Assembly (NCBI GenBank): GCA_009760855.2
Contig: WPIO01000055.1
Coordinates: forward strand, 374,001 to 438,000
Length of the DNA stretch: 64,000 bases
Origin: Cristatella mucedo
Taxonomy: Eukaryota > Bryozoa > Phylactolaemata > Cristatellidae
Direction: 5' to 3'
In this document: piece by piece, positions 8,986-21,261 of the stretch
Numbering within the stretch: the first letter of the stretch is position 1
Layout: every line of letters starts with the position of its first letter
The notes under the pieces: model-generated
Told to the model about the DNA's origin: nothing
Seen by the model: the letters and a program-made list of their open reading frames with translations, nothing else
Database searches by the model: none
Position numbers and translations under genes: made by a program

Positions 8986-11140
8986 TAATAATGATAATAA
9001 TAATTCACTTGATAAAGCGCCCTCAGAGAACTTAATCTCTCTCTTTGCGCTTTCCATTTGCTGTAAAGTGAAATGCAATTGAATGGTAAGTAAAATCATG
9101 CTTTAAAAACAAACGAAATGAATAATATGGTTAGGGGTGACATGCACAGGGTCAGCATGCAAATGTAGTTAGTGGCAGCATGCACAGTGTCAGCACGCAT
9201 AAGCACATCAAGGACGAATCACAGAGACCCACTAAATGCTGTCCTAAATAGATGTTTTTAGGTTCCATTTAAATGTGGTCAGGTCAGGGGATGTCCTGGC
9301 GCAGGTCGGGAGGGAGTTCCATGCTTTGGGAGCATATGAACTAAATGCACGGTCTCCAAAGGATTTGAGGTTTGTACGAGGTATTTCTAGACTGTTGGAT
9401 TCCGAAGAGCGGGTGGTACGATGCTTGGCCTGATGGGGTAGTATATCTGACAGATAGGCTGGAGCCACAGAATGAAGGGACCTAAAAGTGAGGAACAGAA
9501 CCTTGAAGTCAATCCGTTGCTTGACTGGTAGCCAGTGCAGGTCGGCCAGAAGTGGAGTAACGTGGCAACTGCTACGCTCACGACAGACAAGCCTAGCTGC
9601 AGAGTTTTGCACCACCTGCAATCGCCTGATCGCACATGCTGGTAGGACAGTGAGCAGTGAGTTGCAGAAGTCGAGACGGGATGTCACGAATGCATGGACC
9701 AACTTAGATGTGGTATCTTCATCTAAACAAGCCCGAATTTTAGCAATGTTATGAAGCTGAAAATAGGCAGATTTGACTGTGGAGCTGATATGGTCGTCTA
9801 ACGAGAGGCCGCTTTGGAACATGACACCTAGATTTCGAGCTGATTTAACTGGAGATATGCTGGCAGAGCCAATTTTGAGAGTCAGCCTTTCCAATCTCTG
9901 GATCACACTGGGTTTGCCCATAACTAGTAAGTTAGTTTTATCATCGTTAAGTTTTAGAATCATTTGCTGCCATCCATGTGCGGATGTCATCAATGCATGC
10001 AGCTAGTGAGTTTAGAGAATTTGAGGTGCGCGAAGGCTGGGACGGATCAAAGCAAAGGTACAACTGAGTGTCATCGGCATAGAAGTGAAAGCCTAGATTG
10101 TGCTTAGCAATCACATCAGCAAGAGGCAGAGTATAAACCGTGAAAAGAACCGGACCTAGCACTGAGCCCTGAGGTACTCCATATTTCAGAGGTACCTCAG
10201 ATGATCTTTGTCCATTCACGTCAATACTCTGGAGTCTCCCACTGAGATAGGACCTGAACCACTGCAGAGCAGTGCCAGTGATGCCCAGGCGAGATGAGAG
10301 GCGCTCTAGAAGAACTTTGTGATCGATGGTATCAAGAGCTGCCGAAAGATCAAGCAAAACAAGCAGACACTCTACCCATGTCTGCATTCCTAAGTAGGTC
10401 GTTGTATACCCGAAGCAATGCTGACTCTGTGGAGTGATTAGCTCTAAAGCCAGACCGGAACTTACTAGCAAGGTGTGAGGTTTCGATATTCGAGTTCAGC
10501 TGGTCTGCCACGATCCGTTCCAGTGTCTTTTGATAGGAATGGTAGAAGGGAAACTGGGCGGCAGTTGTTCAAGTTCTTTTGGTCAAGTGTTGCTTTCTTG
10601 AGAAGTGGCCTGACTACAGCTTTTTTGAAAGGTGCTGGAACATTACCTGAGGCTAATGACATATTAATTATGTTAGTTATGCATGGCAGTAGCAGATCAA
10701 TGCAACGTAGGAGCAGGACAGTGGGAATAGGGTCCAGAGGACTTGTCTTCTTTGATTGAGATACGAACTTTAGGACTAGATCACTAGTGACCTGCTTGAA
10801 TGCAGACATTGAGGTGCAGCCAGGAACCGAGGAACAGCATTCTAGTGGGGAGGTTGCCATCGCAGGGATGGATTCCCTGATCTTGTATATCTTCTGCACA
10901 AAGAAACGAGAAGCGATCGGCTAGATCATCATTAGGATCATCAGGTATGGAGCTAATCTGGGAACGGTTGAGATGGTTTATTGTCGACATCAGACATTTT
11001 TGGATTATGCATCTGTGATTCAACAATGTTTTTATAAAAACTAGACAGCCTTTGCTAGGATTGATTGGTACGACCTACAGTAGTCTTCACATGCCTGTCG
11101 ATGGACAGTTAGTCCGGATGTTTTGTATGCTTTTTAAGCC
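8985..11140 (-). mobile_element. LINE A copy (CR1/L2-like), about 2.15 kb, broken
   Basis: Runs on the minus strand from a linker region near 11140 to the 3' (ATT)n tail at 8985. Reverse-transcriptase pieces lie in different frames: 10465-10899 (LDPIPTVLLLRCIDLLLP), 9947-10471 ([46 protein letters not shown]) and 9244-9993 (LTLKIGSASISP, LHWLPVKQRIDFKVL, NSLPT). YADD is intact but frameshifts make it non-functional. The endonuclease domain is missing (5' truncation). Confidence 0.9.
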
Positions 11141-11640
11141 AGTCATAGTACGGTCACGGAAGACAACACTGAGTCATCTTGCCACGTTACGTAAGTTCTC
11201 TATCCTGCCTCGTGACGATCAGACTTTCTTGCTTTAATTAGTAGATTGGGGTTGGTGTATTTCTGGGAGTGCAACCACCATTCAGGAAGAGGCTCACACA
11301 AAACTTACCAACGATCACTTCCAATGCCTTTTTGGTCTTGCCAAACGATAAGGATACATTCGGCTGCTTAAAATCATTATTATGCAACCGTTTATAATTG
11401 TTGCCTTGCATTGGTGATATCCTATATAGAATTTTGAAACTGTATTCACAGATCGTTCGAGTTGTGCAATGTGCACTATAGTTATTAGTATACTTTTTCC
11501 TGTTGTGTCTTTCGGTGGGATCTTCATCAGTGGTCCACGTGGTGAGAAGAAACCAGCTTACTAGTCACGGGCCAATACTACCAGAAATTAGGAAGCCTAA
11601 CTCACAAAATGGGTTTGGTCAGAAAATCTACATGCTGCAT
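11140..11640. other. Intergenic, nothing recognised
   Basis: No conserved reading frame. It separates a minus-strand LINE A copy from a plus-strand relic. Confidence 0.4.
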
Positions 11641-12260
11641 GTCCTGCTCCAGTGTGATCTTTCACTACATGGCCAGTCTACCTTCTTTCCACTATGCATC
11701 AATCCAAAAAGCCGAACCTTGTTTAGGCAAGGATACCACAGCCAGGCTGATCAGTTCGTTTGTGATATTACGACTCGACTTCTATAACTCATAAGCTCAG
11801 GTCTTCCGGCCTGCACAATGAACTGATTACAGTTGGTTGGTTCGAGCTTCAGCAGCCTCAGGATTGTCTGTCGTGAACAGCACTATTGCAGTGTTCCGAA
11901 ACTCCACACGACATGCACTGGGTCTCCATCAAGCAGCATATTCCTATCCAGGTTCAACTACTCACTTTTTATGTCCCTTTCTTGCTTCCTCCGGAATATA
12001 GGAAAACTTTCTACTCAGGCCACCGTAATAGTACCACCTGCACTTCTAAATCCAGCCGTTTAGCCGTCTTCAGTTAGTATATTCTCGAACTCGGTGTTCT
12101 GTCCCTCCGTCTGCAGGCAGTCCTTTAAATGTTAATGCATGCTAGCACTAAGCATGTTACCACTAATTAATTATATTGCTTCCTTCCTAGCATATCTAAA
12201 GTGCCGATAAAGAGATGCACTTCTCTTACGGCTCTACACAAATGCTATTTTTATTACCAT
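11640..12260 (+). mobile_element. LINE A relic, strongly decayed
   Basis: Pieces of the C-terminal domain can be followed (SSFVILRLDFYNS near 11740-11790, HDMHWVSIKQHIPIQV near 11905-11955), matching HAFVTSRLDFCNS and DLHWLPVKQRIDFKV. A degraded 3' UTR (aagtgccgataaagagatgc) follows near 12200. Confidence 0.65.
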
Positions 12261-12690
12261 ATGCCATGGCAGCAGCCGAATGCTGCATTATACTATACAA
12301 ATACGAAGATTTGTAAGGCCCTTCTGTACATCAGTCTGGCCTCTTCCCAGAGTCCACCCAGCCCCTCTTATGTAGAGCTAAGTATTTCGGACCTTGGCTT
12401 TTCTGCAAAGCTTCATCAGCAACGAGAGAAAACTGCTGTGTCCAAACCAGATATTCTTCGTAGATATCTTTCTTTCCAGAGAATCGGCAGCCGTGTCGAT
12501 CGACCCTAGCGATAAGTATGTTTTTCGAGATCAATTGCTCACGTTGGAAGCCGTGACTGAAAACAATCACGTGATCGCTTCATCAGACGCTATGCGAAGA
12601 TTCGCCTGCACCATTTCAGAAACCAATACGAAGGCAAACAAGTTGAGGGGAGCAGAGTACACCCATTCTTGTTCCAAACATCAGTGCTGT
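12260..12690. other. Unassigned between LINE relics
   Basis: Short open frames on both strands; none resembles a known protein. Possibly very old LINE sequence. Confidence 0.35.
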
Positions 12691-13110
12691 TTGCAAAGCT
12701 TGCAATATGGATGGATGTCCTTATACCACCCACTCTCCTGACTCTTAATCGTTTAGCTGTGCCTCGAACGTACCTGAAATCATTTGCAGACCGTGCATTT
12801 ACTTTGTGTGCTCTCAAAGCCTGGAACTCAACTCAAAACGTCGAGAAATTCCCTGACTTGACGTTTAAGAAGAAGTAAAACGCACCTGTTTCTCACAGCA
12901 TTTGATGGGTCTTTGTGACTTGTCCTTTGTGTGCTTAAGCATGAGGACACTGTATATTACCATTAAATATATTGGCATGTTTACACTGTATGTTATCAGA
13001 AACCATAAGACCTTGCTTCTTTTACAGCAAATGTAAACCTAGAGACCATGCATAAGCCTAGAAAGAGATCAAGATCTCCGAGGGTGCTCTACGAATGTAT
13101 TATTACCATA
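12690..13110 (+). mobile_element. LINE A 3' relic
   Basis: Carries LAVPRTYLKSFADRAFTLCA and LKAWNSTQ (12740-12835), equivalent to LEIPRTNLKSFGDRAFSSYA and PKAWNSLP. It ends in a degraded UTR (cctagaaagagatcaagatctccgagg) and ATT tail. Confidence 0.75.
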
Positions 13111-13444
13111 ATAAAAAACTCATGACTAATATTGATTATCCTAGTTTTAGTTGACAGAAGATTCGCAAGTGTCATACTACATCGCCCATGCCAGAATGAA
13201 TGGTGACACCTCACCACACCTGCCACCAGTTCACTATGCTAGTCCTTCTTAGGTGACACTTATCTTTCTAAGCATCACTGGCTCTGCTACACAATAGTTT
13301 AGATCATATCTCAGAATTCAGATCATACATGTTAACGGCCAACGGTTTGATCCTTTCCTGTTCCTATATTCTCTCAACTTCCTTGTATTTTCTCAAACCG
13401 AAATGACGATAACTCAGATTTACTACTAATTTGCTAACCTAACT

Positions 13445-13525
13445 TTCAAGTAAAGTGCCTAGAAAGAAATGTAGTTCCCTTAGGGCACCATACATGTCTT
13501 ATTATTATTATTATCATCATTATTA
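13445..13525 (+). mobile_element. LINE A 3' tail fragment
   Basis: Sequence aagtaaagtgcctagaaagaaatgtagttcccttagggcacc followed by (TTA)n matches the LINE A 3' terminus. Confidence 0.75.
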
Positions 13526-13689
13526 TTACAATCATTAGTGTTAATCAAAAAAGAAACAGCTAACCCTAAACATGGCCCCAGCCATCTCTGGTTGGCCCTG
13601 AATAGAATGTGGACGTCCTGATACAAAATGACCTTTTGCTTTATGAAGACACCACAATCAAGCCTACCGCCCTACTTCCATGTAGCATT

Positions 13690-14345
13690 GCAACCATTCG
13701 GGCTTGTTAAGATAATACCATAGCCAAGCTGGTTCGAGCATTTGGGACATCCCGTCTAGACTCCTGTAGCCTGTTACTTACAGGTGTTACTTACAGGTCT
13801 TCCGACCCTTGCAATATCCCTCTTACAGCAGGCTTGCCTGTGGTAACTGCCACGTCGCACCATTTTAATACCGACGTGCACTGGCTCATCAAGCAGTGAA
13901 TCAACTTCAAGGTAGTGTCACTCACTTTTAGGTCTCTTCTTTCTCGTGCTCCAGTGAATCAACTTCAAGGTAGTGTCACTCACTTTTAGGTCTCTTCTTT
14001 CTCGTACTCCGGCCCTGACCTGTCAGCAAGTGTTTCTAATCAGGCTTTTGTTATACTTGCGTCGATTAGCTGAACCTTTAACCGATGCCACATCCTCGGC
14101 AGTTGCAGCTTTACTTGGCATGTTCCCAAAGCCTGGAACTCACTAGCAACAGACCTCACGGCAACCCCCCCCCAGACTTGACAGCATTCGCTCCGTTGGA
14201 ATGAATTGTCCTTTGTGTGCTTGTGCATGCAGCAACTGTGCTTGTCCTCAATAACCACGTGGCCTGCTTCCTTTCCAGCATGCGTGAATGTATCTAGAAA
14301 GAGGTTTAGTCTCTCAGGGCTCTGTACAAAATGTTTTATTTTTTT
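13690..14345 (+). mobile_element. LINE A relic with internal duplication
   Basis: Decayed C-terminal coding text (tcccgtctagactcctgtag for SRLDFCN; dvHWL-like near 13878) and a 3' UTR with tail at 14288-14345. A 57-bp segment is repeated in tandem (about 13897-14011). Confidence 0.65.
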
Positions 14346-14752
14346 TATTATGCTTTGTATCAGCAAGTCTCAGTCAAAGGAGCTTCGTGGCTTGAAAAAC
14401 TTACCCAACGCCTATCGGGGGTCTATTAGTCTAGTGGAAAATAATGGTCTACCAAAGTGTGCCAAATAGAGCCAGACTTTGAGCCCACAACCGTGAGGAT
14501 TTCAGCGCCAGATTAACATAATATCCGAGATCGACGTCCATCATAGTTTGCCTCAGATGCAGTTGTAGGAACAGCCTACAAACAAACTATCACTGTCAAT
14601 AATAGTTTTGCCGACGATGTGAATAGCATTAATCCAGAAAGCACATTTCGCAAAAACAAAAACTACACACCGTCCCTGGAAAAGCCCAACTATTCCAGTT
14701 CTCGGAGTGCGCACAGCATCACGGCAGAATGGGTTGATTCGGCCAGCTCCAT
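14345..14752. other. Intergenic, nothing recognised
   Basis: No conserved reading frame or clear repeat. Confidence 0.4.
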
Positions 14753-16030
14753 ACTAATAATGTAATGTAATGTATCTCTGTCTGTAACTCCACAAAGTCA
14801 TAAAGACCACGTGGGTGTTACGCAGGAGAGTTTTGCATAGCGAACTCACAGCCTAAGCGGCTTTCGGTACGCATTCGGTAGCCAACAGACTTCATCTCAC
14901 GCAACAAAGAGAAAGCGGGAAGAATAGCCGAGTCAGGAGAACAGTTGAGGTAGTGAGTAACATGGAAGTAGCAGCTCAGGACCGCTGAAAAGGATGTGCC
15001 ATAGTCGGCAGTAGGATAGTAGTTGTCGTTTCGTAAGAATTGCGGAAGCGAGTTCCACAGCCCAGGACATGCAGAGCTAAAGCTTCTATCGGCAACGGTC
15101 TTTAAGCGGAGAAATGGGACAGCTAATTTATTGTCCACACAGGACCTCAGGGCACGAAGAGGCTGACACTGGTGCTGTAGTTCAGCTAGTTACGAAGGAG
15201 CCAAGTGGTGGCGGGCCTTGTGGGTCAGCATAAGAACTTTGTTCTGTATCCGTCGATCAACCGGCAGCCAGCCTAGCTCTTTTGGCAATGAAGATACGTG
15301 CTCAAACCTCTGTGGACTTGAAAACTAGCCTTGCAGCCCCATTCATAGTCAGCTGCAGTGGCCTAGTTGCTTTCTTTGGTAGCCCAGCCAAAAGGGAATT
15401 ACAATAATCAAGCCGAGACAGAACTAAAGAGCAAGTTAAATTTTCTACAAGCCACTGTGAGAGACAGCTCCTAATCTTGGATAGGGATCGGACGTGATGG
15501 CAAGCTATAGAATCAGTCTATTGAATAAAGCTTTTAAAATTGAATCGGCTGTCGAAAACGACGCCTAAATTTCGAGCACGTGTTGATGGTCGCACAACAG
15601 CACACCTATTAGAAGAGCAAAGCCTTTTAATCCAGCCACACGCTTAAGGTGTCCTATGAGCAGCAGTTCGGTTTTATCGTCATTTAATTTCAGGAAGTTT
15701 TCCGACAACCAGAATTGAATATCGGCAAGGCAAGCATTCAGTTTCTCAGTGGCCGCAGCAGATTCCGACGGTTTGAATGACAAATACAACTGAGTATCGT
15801 CAGCATATAAGTGATATCCTATTCCATGTGCCTTAATCACTTTTCCCAGAGGTTCTGTATAAATGGAGAACAGCAAGGGACCGAGTACAGAGCCTTGAGG
15901 GACTCCACAGGTGACCCTTCTCATGTCTGAGACCTGACCCCCACACGACACGGATTGAACACGATCAGACAAGTAGGATTTAAACCACGCCAGTGCTTCG
16001 TCTGCCAGACCGATCGTTGTTCTCACTAGT
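14752..16030 (-). mobile_element. LINE B copy, 5'-truncated
   Basis: Best-preserved LINE B in the window. The frame 15565-16026 reads [58 protein letters not shown] and [15 protein letters not shown], a reverse-transcriptase palm with intact YADD. C-terminal pieces continue to 14818 (LWNSLPQFLRN). The 3' tail is (TGTAA)n at 14752-14775. Endonuclease and N-terminal RT parts are absent. Confidence 0.9.
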
Positions 16031-17598
16031 GTCTAACGGCATAGGAGTACAACAAAAAACAGTGAGCAGAAGCCAAATGACTTACGAACGTGCTCGTATT
16101 TATGGAAAAACAGTTGGTCAAGAATGAGAACCGCCAGCCCTGTATGCGGCTAAGCTAGACAGCTCCAGACCACTGGCCACCTCGGCTTACCGTCGGTTCT
16201 GCCAAACTTATATTGAGCATCCCACAAATTCAGCAGCGAGTCAGACGAAATGGCTAGTAGTCAAAGTCACGCTAGCCATTCTGCTGGTACCTGCCGTTGA
16301 CGGGTTTCCCCTTGCACAGCAGCAGCAGCAGCAGCAAGCGACCGACCAGGCAAAGGAGTGAAAAATAAAAGCTGGCACCGCTGTCAGCGGCGTTGGAAAT
16401 TGCTCGCTCGTTGATTCAGAAGTGAATTTGCTGCCAGTAGCAGCAGCAGCGGCGGCAATAGCTGATGGCAAACGCCTTACAGCAATGTGCTGCTGAGCTG
16501 GTGCAGACAGAGCCAGAGAAATCAACCACCCGCCGCTCACTCACTGCTCACTCGGGCCTGCCCTTATCGATAGGTCGAAGCCGGTCACGTGAAGCCACAA
16601 GATTTGCTTTTGTATGTACGGCCCGATTATTCTTGCTGATATAATGTGAGCCAAAAGAGGCAGGCATGTGCATCAATCAACACACCTATGACCAAGATCA
16701 AGGTGAATGCATTTGACGACAGCAGTCGTGGGCTCGAGCCCTGCGACACATGCAAAGCGCCGCTGCCGAGTAGATATAAAGTTAGTTATCTTAGGTCGCT
16801 GTGCAAATGAATGATATTTAGTTACATGCATCTGCCTGTTCCTAGTGCACATGCATATTTACTCAAGAACCCCCAAAAATGGCTACACCGAAGAACGACA
16901 AGTTGCCGGCTGCTTTCGTGGGACTCAAGCTGCGCTAGAAAATCCCCACGCGCGGCACACAGAGGCCACACTCGCAGAGGCATCGGCTGGATGCCGGCCC
17001 ACCGAGTGGGAAAAAAACGAAGGATGCCGTTACCATAGCAGCCAAACGGTTTCCGGCGCCGGTGCCCGGGGTGGCAGAGGATGTAGCCCATTTTTCCAAC
17101 CTCTCTGCGCACGCCACGAGCAATACAGCCCAGGAAATCGACCAGTCCAACATAGGTCAAGGGTAGCCTCACTCAATTGCAGTCCTTTCTAATACAGCTT
17201 ACCCGGCCCAACTAATTGAATCTGTAGCAATGCTATTGGCAAGATCGTTCGTGATCGACCGACTCCTCCATGTTCCAGCCATATAAAACTATGGAGCTAT
17301 CCAAGGCAGTTTACCGCGGAACAGAACGCCGAAAAAAGATCATTCTTTCTTGACCCGGAAACGATCCTGAAACCCCTGCGCTATCGGTCCAGGAGCTATT
17401 GAGACTACGCATCAGTAAGCATTCACCAAACGGCTTCAAATTTCCACTCAACAATAGTTATAGGTCGATTGTACAGACCCCTGAGAAAGCAGAAATCTTT
17501 AAATGGGCAGCTTTACAGCTCACTGCAAGAAAAGCAATATTCGAGGGTCAAGGATACAAAAAGCATTCTGCTCATATACTTAAGACGCTTGAGCCCAG
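16030..17598. other. Intergenic, mostly unassigned
   Basis: Two short CAG clusters (16319-16337 and 16440-16452). Open frames near 16811-17192 overlap on both strands and show no conserved text. No gene is called. Confidence 0.45.
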
Positions 17599-18825
17599 AC
17601 CTCTGGGAACCGTGATTAAGGCCCATGGAATAGGATATCACTTTTATGCTGACGATATTCAGCCGTATTTGTCATTCAAACCGTCGGAATCTGCTGCAGC
17701 AATTGATAAACTGGATGCTTGCCTTGCTGACATTCGATCCTGGTCGAAAAATTTCTTGAAACTAAATGACAATAAAATCAAACTGCTGCACAAAGGACAC
17801 ACTAAGCATGTAGCTGGATTAAAAGGCTTTGCTCTTCTAATTGATGGTGTTGTGCGACCATCACCGTGTGCTCGAAATTTGCGTGTCGTTTTCAACAGCT
17901 ACACAAATTTTAAAAGCTTCGCTTAGAAGACTGCTGCTACGGCTTGCCATCACGTCCGATCCTTATCTAAGGTAAGGAAGGAGCTGTCTTCTGGTGGCTT
18001 GTACAAAAATTCAACTAGCTCCTTAGTTCTGTCTCGGCTTGATTATTATAATTCCCTTTGGCTGGGCTACCAAAAAAAAGTGACCAGGCCACTGCAAATG
18101 GCTAAGAATATGGCTGCAAGGCTCGTTTTCAAGTCCCAGAGGTTTGACCACGTGTCTCCTGCACACTAGGTACGGCGGTTGCTTTCATGACCTCGGTCCC
18201 GAGGTCGTGGGTTCGATTCCTGCGGTTGGCGATCCTTTATCGCCACTGGAAGCAGTGGTGATAGCCGTAAAGGCTCTTCTGTCGCTATACAACAAGAGGC
18301 TGCCTAATCAGCCAGGATTTATTATTTATTATTTGCTAAAAGAGCTAGGATGGCTGCCGGTTGAGCAACGAATACAGAGCGAAGTTCTTAGGCTGACCCA
18401 CAAGGACCGCCACCGCTTGGCTCCTTGTACCTAGCTGAACTGCTGCACCAGTTTCAGCCTCCTCGCGCCCTCAGGTCCTGTGTGGACAATACATTAGCTG
18501 TTTATTTCTCTGCTTAAAGACCGTTGCCGACAGAAGGTTTAGCTCTGCGGGTCCGGGACTGTGAAACTCGCTTCCACGATTCTTATGCAACAACTACTCT
18601 CCTGCTGCCGACTATGGCACATCCTTTTCAGCGGTCCTGACGTGCTACTTCCATGTTACTCACTATCTCAACTGCTCTCCTGACTCTGCTATGCCCTTCA
18701 CTGTCTCTTTGTTGCATGAGATGAAGTCTGTTGGCTGCCGAAAGCCGCTTAGGCTGTGAGTGAACTATACAAAACTCTCCTGCACGACACGTAGTCTTTG
18801 TGGAGTTACAGATGCATTACAATAC
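17598..18825 (+). mobile_element. LINE B copy interrupted by a SINE
   Basis: Reads [20 protein letters not shown] and FLKLNDNKIKLL from 17604, with the later C-terminal part after the SINE (18335 onward: LGWLPVEQRI). It ends in the LINE B 3' UTR near 18800. The 5' end is at the same point as the copy at 7333. Confidence 0.85.
18160..18335 (+). mobile_element. tRNA-derived SINE (SINE1), clean insertion
   Basis: About 175 bp with box A-like gcacactaggtacggcgg, perfect box B ggttcgattcc, a body (cgatcctttatcgcc, ggctcttctgtcgctatac) and end aagaggctgcctaatcagcc plus a TTA-rich tail. It interrupts LINE B between cacgtgtctcc and gctaaaagagctagg; the copies at 7870 and 15300 show the uninterrupted site. 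Confidence 0.85.
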
Positions 18826-18879
18826 GTGTAGCCGTGAAATGAATGAGTATGTGGAGTGGAGTGGCAAATTCGGAGCCAA

Positions 18880-18882
<3 letters not shown>

Positions 18883-18955
<73 letters not shown>
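18883..18955. repeat. (GA)n microsatellite
   Basis: About 36 uninterrupted GA units on the plus strand. Confidence 0.98.
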
Positions 18956-18960
<5 letters not shown>

Positions 18961-19350
18961 AAAAGAGAGTGAGAGCCTGGGTTCACTGCAAGTCCGGGCA
19001 AGTAAGGGGGACCCCTGCCCACCGAGCCACGAGCAGCGGCTGACACTTACTTGGTAACTCGTGAATGGATGAACATGTATGTATGGCCACCATTAAGTGG
19101 TTGCCGGCAGCAGAATCCTCAAGCAGCTTTCAGTGCTCTGTACTCGAATGCTTGAAACTAACGATATGCAGCTTGATTTTACTCCTTCCACATTGCCCTA
19201 GTCACACAGCATGCAGGTCAGGCATAGGTTACGCCTACAGGCGAGCATGCGCTGCCAACGAGTCTTTGCCACTTGACTGAACGATTATGCTAAGAGATAA
19301 GACCAAACTTTTTCCGAGTGAACTCAACAAAATGCTTCGGCAGCAGCCAT
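18956..19350. other. Intergenic, nothing recognised
   Basis: No conserved gene or repeat family identified. Confidence 0.4.
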
Positions 19351-19351
19351 A

Positions 19352-19618
19352 TAATAATAATAATTCACTTGATAAAGCGCCCTCAGAGAACTTAATCTCT
19401 CTCTAGGCGCTTTACATTTGCTGTAAAGTGAAATGCAATTGAATGGTGAGTAAAATCATGCTTGAAAAACAAACGAAAATGAATAATATGGTTAGGGGTG
19501 ACATGCACAGGGTCAGCATGCAAATGTGGTTAGTGGCAGCATGCACAGTGTCAGCACGCATAAGCACATCAAGGACAAATCACAGGGACCCACTAAATGC
19601 TGTCCTAAATAGGTGTGT
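19352..19618 (-). mobile_element. LINE A 3' fragment (solo tail)
   Basis: Very similar over its whole length to 8990-9250 and 24275-24510: tail, 3' UTR and the last few codons of ORF2 only. A strong 5' truncation. Confidence 0.9.
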
Positions 19619-19757
19619 ATTATAGCCATGGCTAATATCAATAATCAATAGCCATGGCTGCTCGCCTGCTACCATCTGGCACCCGATAGGCCAAGTGGCT
19701 TCCCTTTCGTGTTGCGAAATTGTAAATAGACACAGACACACACAAACAAGCACTCGA

Positions 19758-19760
<3 letters not shown>

Positions 19761-19805
<45 letters not shown>
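19761..19805. repeat. (CA)n microsatellite
   Basis: About 22 CA units on the plus strand. Confidence 0.98.
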
Positions 19806-19809
<4 letters not shown>

Positions 19810-20117
19810 CGAAGCAACAATGTTCTCTCCTTGAAGGAGTTCGAGCAGGATTACCCTGCTCGAGACTAAAGGAGGAAGACCAAACGGATGCACACATATA
19901 TTTAATGGGACCGGACGTCATTTCGACTTCCTTGGCTGCAACAGACACTTCGAAGCTTGAAAATCGAAGCTAGGCTCAAAGTCAGGCACAAAGATAACAA
20001 GAGGGAGGAGTGCACATGCAGTTCGGTAGAAAAGAAGCCTGCCATTGCACTGAATACATTAAATAAGCAAATAAATACTGCATTTGTACAGTGCCCTAAG
20101 ATAACCTATTATCCAAG

Positions 20118-20285
20118 GGTGAGCCGTGATGGCACACTAGGTAAGGTGGTTGCCTTTACGACCTCGGTCCCAAGGTCGTGGGTTCGATTCCTGCGGTGGG
20201 CGATTCTTTATCGCCACTGCAAGTGGTGGTGATAGCCGCAAAGGCTCTTCTGTCGCTTTACAAAAAGAGGCTGTTTAATCAGCTA
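20118..20285 (+). mobile_element. tRNA-derived SINE (SINE1)
   Basis: Head tgatggcacactaggtaagg (box A-like), perfect box B ggttcgattcc, body and end aagaggctgtttaatcagct. Nearly identical in layout to the copy at 18160. Confidence 0.85.
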
Positions 20286-20297
20286 GGGTTTTATATA

Positions 20298-20375
20298 TGC
20301 CGAAGGGCTCGAGCCCACGACCCTGGTCAATAAAGGCGAGCAGCTTACACCTTATGCCAAACCAGAGTGTCGCCA
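20298..20375 (-). mobile_element. tRNA-like SINE head (SINE2 type), inverted
   Basis: Reverse complement reads tggtttggcataaggtgtaagctgctcgcc ... gggctcgagccc, a tRNA-like head like that at 25610-25690. It directly follows SINE1 in the opposite orientation. Confidence 0.6.
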
Positions 20376-21260
20376 ACAGCACATGTTGACCAGTCGGATA
20401 GTTGACCTGTTGGTGAAACTGAGTGAAGCTGCAACCATATGGAGGGCTCGCAAAGTTGTGAGTGAGAAAAAGCCAATTAGAAGCAGACACTCGCCAGATG
20501 CATCGCTTGCCGGTGCAATAAGAGCATGTGCGCCGCGCACATGCTCTTATTGCACCGGTCCTTATGGTCCCTGCTCAAACCAGGCGACCGACGATGAGGC
20601 AGCTTTAATGCAGCATGCAGCTCACAGGCACGGGCCACGTGATCGTGCAAGACACGCAGCCTGAATCCTTCCTGAGGCATGGCGGGCCAGGTTAGAAATG
20701 ACGCAAACATGCAACACTGTCCTGGAGAGAATGGCTGTATCGCATACATCGCACTAACAAGCCAAGCCGGCCTGTAGCCCTACATTACACGGTCCAGTAA
20801 GTAGTGTCCAGCACAAAATGCAGAAAGCAGACTCGAGTTGCAATGCTGAACGACGGATGCGTGCACGTGCAAGACAGGCGAGGGGGGTAAACGCACAAAG
20901 CAATTCACGGCAGCACAAGTAAACACAAAGCAACGACAAGCAGACAGACGTAGTGAGCGACCAGTCAATCACAAAACCAATCCACGATGACAAGTTAAGC
21001 TAGTTGCCAGGCAACCTGCCACAGCCAAGCCATGCTAGTTACCCCTGGCCATCACTCAGCAAAGCCATCGGACAAGCCTAAGGAAGTGGAGTTTTTAGTG
21101 TGAACTCAAAGCCCGGTGAGGCAAACGGTGGCCAGCCGAGCTCACCTCTAAGCAGCAGGGCTGAGGCAGCAGCAGCAAGGCGGGGCGGCCAGAAAGGAAG
21201 TGCCCCAGTCGGCAGAAGGGTAAAAGATGCAGGAAAGTGAAATGGTACAGACACCTCTTT
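20376..21260. other. Intergenic with a perfect palindrome
   Basis: No gene recognised. Contains the 49-bp palindrome at 20510-20558 (separate entry). Confidence 0.5.
20510..20558. repeat. Perfect 49-bp palindrome
   Basis: Arms 20510-20533 and 20535-20558 are exact reverse complements (24 pairs) around a single central C at 20534. The arm starts ccggtgcaataagagc. Confidence 0.97.
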
Positions 21261-21261
21261 A

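Noticed and set aside
20150-20200. A tRNA gene (box B ggttcgattcc)
   Set aside because: The box B is part of a repeated SINE1; no full cloverleaf with acceptor stem could be drawn.
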